A stretch of DNA of 14,475 bases from CAZIPZ01 sp964541075 (GTDB lineage: Bacteria > Acidobacteriota > Terriglobia > 20CM-2-55-15), in assembly GCA_964541075.1 (NCBI GenBank), contig CAZIPZ010000095.1, positions 1 to 14,475 of the forward strand, written 5' to 3'. The notes beneath the pieces were generated by a model, which had not been told where the DNA came from, searched no databases, and saw only the letters and a list, made by a program, of their open reading frames with translations. Below, piece by piece: positions 7,501-13,060 of the stretch; position 1 is the stretch's first letter; each line of letters starts with the position of its first letter. Both the position numbers and the translations under genes were made by a program.

Positions 7501-8894
7501 TGGTGAAAATTGGCGACACGAGCAGCGTATCCTACGCCGTGCCCACTCGAGGCGGGACCTCCTTGATGTCAACCGGATCTGGCGGCGTCACGGTAGGTTA
7601 TGGACGGATTGCGGCAACGGCCGGCGCGCCATCGGGAATGGCGATCTTCGGCTTCCGGCAAAACAATATTCTGGTCAGCGAGGCGGCTGTGCCTGCCTCT
7701 CCCCTCATATCTTCGGGACGCATTTATGCGGAGGTTTCGGGCGCAGTGAATACCGGCGTCGCGGTAGCCAATCCAAACAACCAGGACGTCACGCTGAGCT
7801 TCTATTTCACGGATGCCGCCGGGGCCAATTTCGGTTCTGGATCCACGACGATTCCCGCAAACGGTCAGATCGCAAGATTTCTCAACGAGGCGCCGTTTAA
7901 CAGCGGCGTTGATGTGAGCGGCTCTTTTTCATTCACGGCGTCGTCGCCTGTATCGGTTGTGGCGTTGCGTGGATTGACCAACGAGAGATCGGAATTCCTC
8001 ATTACGACCTTGCCGGTCGCGGATTTGAACCTCGCTGGCGTCTCGGAAGTCCTGATTTTTCCTCACTACGCAGACGGAGGCGGCTGGACGACGCAGATCG
8101 CAATGGTCAATCCTACGGACTCGGTTATTGCAGGCGTCTTGCAGTTTTCCAGAGGCGTGAATATTGGCGGTCAGACTTCGGACACTTTCGCCTACAGTAT
8201 TCCGGCGCGAAGTTCACGCCGGCTTCTGACGGCAGGCGCCGACGCGGCAATTCAGTCCGGCTCTGTTCGGTTGACTCCCAACGCGAACAACCGTGCGCCG
8301 GCAGCTCTCGGAATCTTTACCTTCAAGAATGCGGGTGTGGCGGTTTCTGAGGCCGGAGTGCAGGCGATGCGCGCCGGGGCCGCTTTCAGGCTCTATGCGG
8401 AGTCTGCGGGCAACTTCAACCTGGGTGCTATTGGATCCATGCAGACCGGCGTCGCAATCGCGAACGCGTCGGCAACTCCGGCGACGGTGAATTTCGAATT
8501 AAGCGGCCTGAACGGAACATCCACTGGAATGACCGGCTCCGTCAGCATCCCAGCCAATGGGCAGGCCGCGATGTTTTTGGGACAGATACCTGGTTTTGGG
8601 GCGTTGCAAAGCTCATTTCAAGGCGTCCTCCGTGCGTCGTCGGCTAGTTCCATCGCAGTAGTGGGACTGCGCGGCCGGTACAACGAGCGCAGAGACTTCC
8701 TGATTACAACGACCCAGCCCACGATCGAAGGAGCGGCTTCGGCGGCAGGCGAGCAATTCTATCCGCATTTCGTCGATGGCGGCGGATACACGACCCAATT
8801 CATCCTCTTCAACGGCGGAACCGATCAATCCAGCGCGGGATCACTTCGGTTTTTCGGTCAAGCGGGACAGCAGTTGAATCTCTCGCTTCGGTGA
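4533..8894 (+). CDS. Giant secreted protein: DUF7948-like head, SBBP propeller with inserted Asp-box propeller, C-terminal repeat module
   Basis: The protein has 1453 residues. Residues 14-27 are hydrophobic and probably an export signal, but the start is uncertain. Residues 35-234 resemble the DUF7948 head (FEQNRGQAP, YPGIDLVYYG, LTIDPILSYSTF). From 235 come SBBP repeats of the form DAFVAKLN-x-G-x-YSTYLGG-x-D-D-x-AVD-x-G-x-AYVTG-x-T, beginning near 235, 294, 364, 428, 480, 856 and 923, with a closing DVFVVKIG strand at 987: seven blades. Residues 544-855 are an insertion carrying seven Asp-box motifs. Residues 1006-1453 are a two-fold repeat module shared with the dehydrogenase encoded at 10559-13009. 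Such propellers usually bind ligands or act as scaffolds; no catalytic site is evident. ATG 4533 follows the DUF1501 stop by 2 bp, suggesting translational coupling. An odd point is an ideal ribosome binding site before an out-of-frame ATG at 4574. Confidence 0.88.
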   Translation: MDRPHISFLEGGGICALACLLFLSGSVRTEPSHKFEQLPLAFEQNRGQAPSDVRYLARGQGYNLLLTSQGSRLLFRSQGKVLSVATEFSGANSRSAIAAEEKLSGKVHYLRGQATITDIPTYAKLRYKVFYPGIDLVYYGVQSKLEYDFVVQPKADPEVIAMRFIGADELSVNPRGDLVIRVGEARVVQHRPIAYQDINGKRTHVDSRYRLLGNSAVGFEVGGYDARRTLTIDPILSYSTFVGGSDGNDDGRGVSVDASGNVYLTGSTTSTNFQTVAPLQPGAGANDPSLEFSDAFVTKINSAGTAVMYSTYLGGASDDDGKAIAVDASGNAVVVGSTASTNFPTTAGAANRTCRMRTGGACADAFVAKLNPAGSSLIYSTYFGGTDDDEARGVALDGAGNAYVTGGTLSGDFPTTSGALLPSGNTGAYVLKFNPTGTLAYSTYLSAGSGTTESRGIAVDPSGNVYIAGATASSAATGTDVFLAKLNPSGTGLVFLQFIRGAKDDVANAVAVDSSGAAYVTGQTSSVNFATTARVLQAAFGGGPAFRSFDSGSEWSTSSSGLAAGSLHALAISKTQPSTIYAGADDETGGGVFKSVDGGANWTNVSAGISDARIHALATDPVTPGVVYAGSRSAGVFKSVDGGATWNATPLNNVFVTVLAIDPATPATVYAGAAGNGVYKSANAGASWVPVNNGLSSLGVRTLAIHPANPATIYAGTGGGIYRTTDAGASWAPVSSGLFDPNINAIVIDPRNPNLLFAATNSVGVFRSVNGGSFWLASNGGLSSSSLGILVSALTIDAGSGTLYAAIGESNVSRVYKSSNGITWAPTSLNTARITALSTDPQNGNAVYAATVGGSDAFLAKWNSSGSLIYSTYLGGRRDDAGNAIAVDSNGAAFVAGNTSSTDFPAVSPLQAGFGGGSDVVTDAFIAKVSASGGALSYSSYLGGSSNDFGNGVAVDVNGAAYLVGQTGSNDFPIAASASANRPGLLDVFVVKIGDTSSVSYAVPTRGGTSLMSTGSGGVTVGYGRIAATAGAPSGMAIFGFRQNNILVSEAAVPASPLISSGRIYAEVSGAVNTGVAVANPNNQDVTLSFYFTDAAGANFGSGSTTIPANGQIARFLNEAPFNSGVDVSGSFSFTASSPVSVVALRGLTNERSEFLITTLPVADLNLAGVSEVLIFPHYADGGGWTTQIAMVNPTDSVIAGVLQFSRGVNIGGQTSDTFAYSIPARSSRRLLTAGADAAIQSGSVRLTPNANNRAPAALGIFTFKNAGVAVSEAGVQAMRAGAAFRLYAESAGNFNLGAIGSMQTGVAIANASATPATVNFELSGLNGTSTGMTGSVSIPANGQAAMFLGQIPGFGALQSSFQGVLRASSASSIAVVGLRGRYNERRDFLITTTQPTIEGAASAAGEQFYPHFVDGGGYTTQFILFNGGTDQSSAGSLRFFGQAGQQLNLSLR
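4563..4633 (+). promoter_or_regulatory. Strong Shine-Dalgarno and out-of-frame ATG inside the propeller gene start
   Basis: GGAGG at 4563-4567, within a longer purine run, lies 6 nt before ATG 4574. That ATG is out of frame with the propeller gene and opens a 19-codon frame ending at TAA 4631-4633 (starts MRSRVPAV). The translated frame itself has no good ribosome binding site at ATG 4533. The MRSR start would be a better signal-peptide n-region than MDRPHISFLEGGG. The arrangement suggests either a frameshift near the 5' end (mutation or sequence error) or a regulatory overlapping mini-ORF. Confidence 0.35.
6162..7097 (+). repeat. Seven-fold Asp-box repeat block inserted in the SBBP propeller
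   Basis: Residues 544-855 of the propeller protein carry seven S-x-D-G-G-x-x-W-like Asp-boxes, beginning near residues 548, 595, 639, 681, 724, 768 and 818, about 42-50 residues apart. They alternate with ATDPVTPGVVYAGS-like strands (A-x-D-P-x-x-P-x-x-x-YAG). This is the pattern of BNR/sialidase-like or Ycf48-like seven-bladed propellers, without the arginine triad expected of sialidases. The block interrupts the SBBP series after FGGG (540-543), and the series resumes at DAFLAKWN (856). Confidence 0.8.
7548..8891 (+). repeat. C-terminal two-fold repeat module, copy 1 (propeller protein residues 1006-1453)
   Basis: This module of 448 residues is homologous to 11684-13006. Half A (about 1006-1241) and half B (about 1242-1453) repeat one pattern: G-[MLV]-x-IF-x-F(R/K), VSEA, R-x-YAE, TGVA[VI]AN, IPANGQ, LRG-x-x-NER-x-[DE]FLITT, FPH[FY]-x-DGGG-[WY]-TTQ. 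The reading frame stops after LNLSLR, earlier in the repeat than half A ends, since half A carries on with YSIPARSS. Codons differ at many synonymous sites from copy 2, so the duplication is old. Confidence 0.85.
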
Positions 8895-8928
8895 AACTGA
8901 GACGAGTGTTTCGAATTCCGCCACGAAT

Positions 8929-8956
8929 TTGGAATATGCGGTCTTTCCCATATGCT
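8929..8956 (+). promoter_or_regulatory. Candidate promoter of the DUF885 gene
   Basis: TTGGAA (8929-8934, 4/6 to TTGACA) is separated by 16 bp from TATGCT (8951-8956, 4/6 to TATAAT). The expected transcription start near 8963 lies about 5 nt before ATG 8968, and no Shine-Dalgarno precedes that ATG, consistent with a near-leaderless message. The 73-bp gap 8895-8967 holds no evident terminator. Consensus match only. Confidence 0.35.
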
Positions 8957-8967
8957 TTACTTTCGTT

Positions 8968-10584
8968 ATGTCTTCCTTCATCGACGAGTATTTCGACGCG
9001 TACTTCGAATGGAGCCCAACTTCCGCCACGGCCGCGGGCCTGCATCAATACGACGCGAAGATTGAAAATCTCTCCGCAGCTGCTTTCAACAATCGAATTG
9101 AACGGCTGAAGGACCTGCTGATCCGGTCCGGTGGCGATTCCATCGACGCGGAAATCATCCGGAGTCAGATCAACGCTGAGCTTCTCGACCTGGAAACTCT
9201 CAAAACATGGAGAACAAATCCTCTCTGGTATGCCGGCCTTCCCGGAGGCGCGATCGATGGCTTGATCAAGCGGGACTTTGCGCCGCCATCGCATCGCTTG
9301 CGCTCCGTCATCGAGCGGCTGAAGGGCATTCCTGCGATCCTCGATGCGATGCGCGAGAACGTTGAGAATCCTCCTCGTGAGTTTACGGATCTTGCCGTCC
9401 GAGTTGTTTCAGGCTCCGTTGGCTTCTTCAAAGATACGATTTCGGCTTGGGCGGTGGAAGCCTCCAGAGGCGATTCCACATTGGAAAACGACTTCAACAG
9501 GGCGAATGCTCTTGTGATCCGATCTCTTGAAGATGCTGCGTTGTGGTTGGAAAAATCGCTGCTCCCGCGTTCAAGAGGAGAATACGCCATTGGAGCTGAA
9601 AACTTTTCCAGGAAGCTACTCTACGAGGAGATGGTCGATGATCCTGTCGATCGGTTGCTTGTTATTGGGGAGGCAAACCTTGAGAAGGATCGAAAAGCAT
9701 TTATCGAGACTGCCCGTAAAATCCATCCGTCCAAGTCACCTGCAGAGGTGATGGAGTGGGTTTCACGCGTCCATCCATCAGAGTCGCACCTAATTAAAGA
9801 GGCACGCGACACCGTCGAAGGCGTGATCCAATTCCTGATCGATAAAAGGATCGTCACGATTCCGTCCGACGTTCGGCCCACCATTACGGAAACCCCTCCT
9901 TACGCGCGGTCAGGCGCGTTCGCGATGATGGACACACCCGGTCCGTATGAAGCATTGGCCACGGAAGCGTTTTACTACGTGACGCCGCCTGAAAAAGAAT
10001 GGGATGACAAACACAAGGAAGAGCACCTCAGGCTCTTCAATAGACCCGTGATGGAAATCATCACTGTTCATGAAGCATATCCGGGCCACTACATTCAGTT
10101 TCTGAATGCCAAGCATTTTCCGACAAAAACTCGAAAGCTGATTTCCTGCGGCAGCAACGCCGAAGGATGGGCCCATTACGCCGAGCAAATGATGATCGAG
10201 GAGGGTTACGGGAACGGTGATCTGCGCATTCATCTTGCGCAATTGCACGAAGCTTTGCTGCGGGATGCACGTTGGGTGGTCGGCATCAAGTTGCACACGG
10301 AGGGGTGGACCGTGGAACAGGGCGCCAAGTATTTCGAAGAGCAGGCTTTTCAGGAACCGGCCAACGCTTATGAAGAGGCGCGCCGTGGCGCTTACAACCC
10401 GACCTATTTGTATTACACGTTGGGAAAGCTGCAGATCTACAAGCTTCGAGAGGACTACCGCAAGGCGAAGGCCGCATCTTATAACTTAAGAGAGTTCCAT
10501 GACGAGTTTGTAAAGCAAGGGAGCATCCCGATCAAGTTAGTAAGACGAATTATGCTGGATGGTGACAATGGTCCGACTCTTTAG
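8968..10584 (+). CDS. DUF885 family protein, putative zinc metallopeptidase
   Basis: From ATG 8968 the protein has 538 residues, slightly short of typical DUF885 members, which often carry a signal peptide. Here MSSFIDEYFDAYFEW goes straight into the domain, so it is probably cytoplasmic. The family signature is intact: HEAYPGHY at 368-375 (HE-x4-H) and EGWAHYAEQ, with E399 as the likely third zinc ligand by analogy with gluzincin peptidases. The C-terminal EEARRGAYNPTYLYYTLGKLQI is also typical. DUF885 proteins are regarded as putative metallopeptidases; the substrate is unknown. The frame stays open upstream to a TTG at 8929, but that would add a segment (EYAVFPICFTFV) overlapping the likely promoter, so the ATG is preferred. 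The 3' end overlaps the dehydrogenase gene by 26 bp, implying co-transcription and coupled translation. Confidence 0.88.
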   Translation: MSSFIDEYFDAYFEWSPTSATAAGLHQYDAKIENLSAAAFNNRIERLKDLLIRSGGDSIDAEIIRSQINAELLDLETLKTWRTNPLWYAGLPGGAIDGLIKRDFAPPSHRLRSVIERLKGIPAILDAMRENVENPPREFTDLAVRVVSGSVGFFKDTISAWAVEASRGDSTLENDFNRANALVIRSLEDAALWLEKSLLPRSRGEYAIGAENFSRKLLYEEMVDDPVDRLLVIGEANLEKDRKAFIETARKIHPSKSPAEVMEWVSRVHPSESHLIKEARDTVEGVIQFLIDKRIVTIPSDVRPTITETPPYARSGAFAMMDTPGPYEALATEAFYYVTPPEKEWDDKHKEEHLRLFNRPVMEIITVHEAYPGHYIQFLNAKHFPTKTRKLISCGSNAEGWAHYAEQMMIEEGYGNGDLRIHLAQLHEALLRDARWVVGIKLHTEGWTVEQGAKYFEEQAFQEPANAYEEARRGAYNPTYLYYTLGKLQIYKLREDYRKAKAASYNLREFHDEFVKQGSIPIKLVRRIMLDGDNGPTL

Positions 10585-13009
10585 CCTCGTTAGCTTTGTT
10601 ATTCTCCTGCTGTTGTCCGGGTTACGAATTGAACTCCAAGCGCAAGGTGTGCGAATCGCACTGGAAGCGGTAATCCCGTCGGGGTTATCTCAGCCTCTGT
10701 TCTACACGAGCGCGCGCGACGGAACGAATCGCGCGTTCATTGTCGAACAGCCGGGCAGGATTTATGTGATGCAACCGGGATCTGCGTCACGCACTCTTTT
10801 TCTCGACATCTCATCGCGATTGGTGGCAGGAGGGGAGCGAGGACTGCTAGGTCTGGCGTTTCATCCCCAATTTTCTTCGAACCGCAGGTTCTTCGTGAAC
10901 TACACACGAGCAGGCGACGGCGCCACGATCGTTGCGGAGTATCGTGTTTCCCCGTCGAACCCGAATGTTGCAGACGCTTCCGAAACAGTCCTGTTCAATG
11001 TTCCGCAGCCGTTCGTGAATCACAACGGCGGCATGATTGCGTTTGGGCCGGACGGGTTGTTGTACATCGGAATGGGGGACGGAGGATCCTCTAACGATCC
11101 CGGCAATCGCGCTCAGAACCCGGCCGATCTTCTCGGGAAGATGCTTCGGTTGGATGTCAACCGTCCCGGGGATTCGCCGTCTGTCTTCGCGCTCGGTTTG
11201 CGTAATCCGTGGCGATTTTCGTTCGATCGCGGCACCGGCCTGCTCTACGCGGGCGACGTGGGTCAGAATGCGCGCGAAGAAGTGGACATCATCACGCAAG
11301 GGGGAAATTACGGTTGGCGAAATTTCGAGGGCACACGGTGCAATATTGCACCGTGCACGACTTCGAACTTCATTTTTCCCATCACGGAATATGTCAACAC
11401 GGGCGGCGGCGGTCGCTGTTCTATTACGGGCGGCTACGTATACCGAGGGACGCGAAGAAGCTTGCCTGAAGGCGCCTACATCTTCGGCGATTACTGCTCG
11501 GGCGAGATTTTCATGTTTTATAACGGCGCACAATCCCTGTTGCTGGACACGAATCTCAACATCACGTCTTTCGGGGAGGACGAAGCAGGCGAAGTCTACG
11601 TTGTCGGGCAGGGCGGGTCCGTCCATCGCATTACGAATCCGGATGCGGTGACAGCATCGCAGCGCTCATTCTTTGCGGCGGACCGCGGTGCAGTTTCCTT
11701 GAACACGGACGGCGCTGCCGGCGTTCTCCGAGTAGGGTACAGCCGCGTCCAGGTGAGTTCCGGAAGTTCGCTTCCCGCAGGAGTTGCGATTATCGGACTC
11801 CGGCAAGGCGGCGTTCTCGTTTCCGAAGCATCCGTTCCAATTTCACCCCTGGTCTTGTCGGGCCGTCTTTATGCAGAGGTGAGTCCGACAGTGAATACCG
11901 GAGTTGCGATAGCAAATCCGAACGGCCAGCCGGTGACGGTCTCCTTTCACTTCACGGATGCGACCGGAGCTGACTTCGGCCACGGAACGGCGTCGATCGG
12001 CGCCAACCAACAGATTGCCGCGTTCTTGAATCAGGCGCCTTTTAATGGAGTCGCACCGATCCAAGGAACGTTTACGTTTTCTGCGTCGGCTTTGATTTCT
12101 GCGGTCGCCTTGAGGGGATTGACCAACGAACGCTCCGAATTCCTTCTCACCACGCTGCCGATAAGCGAGTTAGGCGCTCCGATAGGAGGCGTTCTCCGGT
12201 TCGCACATTTCGCAGACGGAGGCGGCTGGACAACACAAACGGCGCTCGTCAATACGACGGATGAAGTGATGAGCGGCGTTGTTGAGTTTCTCAGCACCGA
12301 AGGGCAGGTGACGAACAGCGCCGCGTACTCTATTGCTGCCAGGAGCTCCGCAACGATTCGTTCGGCAGGCGCTGGAAGCAGCGTGCAGGCGGGTTCCATT
12401 CGCGTTAGTCCCGCAGCGAACACGAGGCTGCCTTCGGGACTCAGCATCTTTTCATTCCGGAGCGGCGGCGTGGTTGTGAGTGAAGCCGGCGTCGCGGGCG
12501 CGGTAGCCGGTTCAGTCTTTCGTTCATATGCAGAATCCATTGGAGTCATTCGAACCGGCGTCGCGATCGCCAACGCCTCTGCGACGCCGGCCGCGGTGAT
12601 GCTTGAACTGACCAGGCTGGATGGATCGTCGACGGGCCTTGCCGCATCGCTCACCATTCCAGCGAACGGGCAGCGGTCGCTGTTTCTCAGTGAGTTGCCC
12701 GCTTTTGCATCGATCGCGAGCGCGTTTCAAGGTGTGGTGCGGATTTCAGCCGCACCGGGACAGGCGGTTGTTGCAACCAGCCTTCGAGGCCGAACCAATG
12801 AAAGAGGAGAGTTTGTCATTGCCGCCACACCGCCAGTAGATGAGGCTTCCGCGACCACGAGCAGCGAGCTCCTGTTTCCACATTTCGTGGAAGGTGGAGG
12901 CTACACCACGCAGTTCGTTCTATTTAGCGGACGACCGGGTCAGCCGGCGAACGGAGCAATGTATTTCTTTGATCAGTCCGGCCAGGCGCGCAACATGTCG
13001 TTGCGCTGA
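10559..13009 (+). CDS. Secreted PQQ-dependent glucose/sorbosone dehydrogenase-like protein with C-terminal repeat module
   Basis: This 816-residue protein has a Sec signal (hydrophobic 7-22, cleavage near LQA-QG at 27-30). Residues 35-365 are a GSDH-type six-bladed propeller: GERGLLGLAFHP, NHNGG with H155 as the likely catalytic base, GPDGLLYIGMGDGG, LRNPWR (R215), GDVGQNAREEVD (232-243), GGNYGWRNFEG and SITGGYVYRG (288-297). By family knowledge these enzymes oxidise aldoses with PQQ and calcium in the periplasm; the true substrate is not known. Four cysteines (261, 266, 287, 313) probably pair. Residues 376-816 are the two-fold module also found in the propeller protein. It is roughly 2.3 times the length of simple GSDH proteins because of this extension. 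ATG 10568 is a good alternative start, with GGATGG 5 nt upstream. Translation is probably coupled to the overlapping DUF885 gene. Confidence 0.9.
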   Translation: MVTMVRLFSLVSFVILLLLSGLRIELQAQGVRIALEAVIPSGLSQPLFYTSARDGTNRAFIVEQPGRIYVMQPGSASRTLFLDISSRLVAGGERGLLGLAFHPQFSSNRRFFVNYTRAGDGATIVAEYRVSPSNPNVADASETVLFNVPQPFVNHNGGMIAFGPDGLLYIGMGDGGSSNDPGNRAQNPADLLGKMLRLDVNRPGDSPSVFALGLRNPWRFSFDRGTGLLYAGDVGQNAREEVDIITQGGNYGWRNFEGTRCNIAPCTTSNFIFPITEYVNTGGGGRCSITGGYVYRGTRRSLPEGAYIFGDYCSGEIFMFYNGAQSLLLDTNLNITSFGEDEAGEVYVVGQGGSVHRITNPDAVTASQRSFFAADRGAVSLNTDGAAGVLRVGYSRVQVSSGSSLPAGVAIIGLRQGGVLVSEASVPISPLVLSGRLYAEVSPTVNTGVAIANPNGQPVTVSFHFTDATGADFGHGTASIGANQQIAAFLNQAPFNGVAPIQGTFTFSASALISAVALRGLTNERSEFLLTTLPISELGAPIGGVLRFAHFADGGGWTTQTALVNTTDEVMSGVVEFLSTEGQVTNSAAYSIAARSSATIRSAGAGSSVQAGSIRVSPAANTRLPSGLSIFSFRSGGVVVSEAGVAGAVAGSVFRSYAESIGVIRTGVAIANASATPAAVMLELTRLDGSSTGLAASLTIPANGQRSLFLSELPAFASIASAFQGVVRISAAPGQAVVATSLRGRTNERGEFVIAATPPVDEASATTSSELLFPHFVEGGGYTTQFVLFSGRPGQPANGAMYFFDQSGQARNMSLR
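11334..11355. repeat. Perfect 22-bp palindrome inside the dehydrogenase gene
   Basis: CACGGTGCAAT (11334-11344) is followed immediately by its exact reverse complement (11345-11355), with no spacer. It encodes R-C-N-I-A-P-C around Cys261 and Cys266, so it may only reflect the coding sequence, but an 11-bp perfect half-site is rare by chance in a window of this size. Confidence 0.8.
11684..13006 (+). repeat. C-terminal two-fold repeat module, copy 2 (dehydrogenase residues 376-816)
   Basis: This 441-residue module is homologous to 7548-8891; half A appears about 60% identical by eye to half A of copy 1. Half A (about 376-610) and half B (about 611-816) each carry VSEA, R-x-YAE, TGVAIAN, LRG-x-TNER-x-EF and H-F-x-[DE]GGG-[WY]-TTQ. 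It ends in RNMSLR-stop, at the same point of the repeat as copy 1 (LNLSLR-stop). Confidence 0.85.
12988..13006 (+). other. GC-rich hairpin ending at the dehydrogenase stop codon
   Basis: GCGCAAC (12988-12994) and GTTGCGC (13000-13006) can form a 7-bp stem with a 5-nt loop, ending directly before the TGA. No T-tract follows, so a classical intrinsic terminator is not supported. It might stabilise the message or slow termination, or be chance. Confidence 0.3.
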
Positions 13010-13044
13010 GCGCGTTGACGGGTCACGGGATCCGATTTTGGAGT

Positions 13045-13050
13045 TATAAT
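13045..13050 (+). promoter_or_regulatory. Consensus -10 box of the cyclase gene
   Basis: A perfect TATAAT lies 10 nt before ATG 13061. The expected start near 13057 would give a leader of about 4 nt. The spacing-appropriate -35 (GTCACG, 13022-13027) matches only 3/6; TTGACG at 13015-13020 is a better hexamer but 24 bp away. No ribosome binding site lies at normal spacing (GGAG 13040-13043 is 17 nt from the ATG). Confidence 0.5.
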
Positions 13051-13060
13051 CCAGCGTTTT

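Noticed and set aside
10713..10735. Hairpin CGCGCGA / TCGCGCG with a 9-nt loop near the start of the dehydrogenase gene
   Set aside because: A 7-bp stem in a GC-rich coding stretch is near chance expectation and no regulatory context supports it.
10847..11626. A 259-codon minus-strand open frame
   Set aside because: It is antisense to the dehydrogenase propeller, whose conserved motifs fix the plus strand as coding; the antisense product shows no recognisable domain.
12031..12657. A 208-codon minus-strand open frame
   Set aside because: It is antisense to the conserved repeat module; the A/T/P-rich product is typical of reversed GC-rich coding sequence.
7548..13006. Recent DNA duplication or gene conversion between the two C-terminal modules
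   Set aside because: The protein sequences are close but codons differ at many synonymous sites and no long identical DNA stretch was seen, so the duplication is old.
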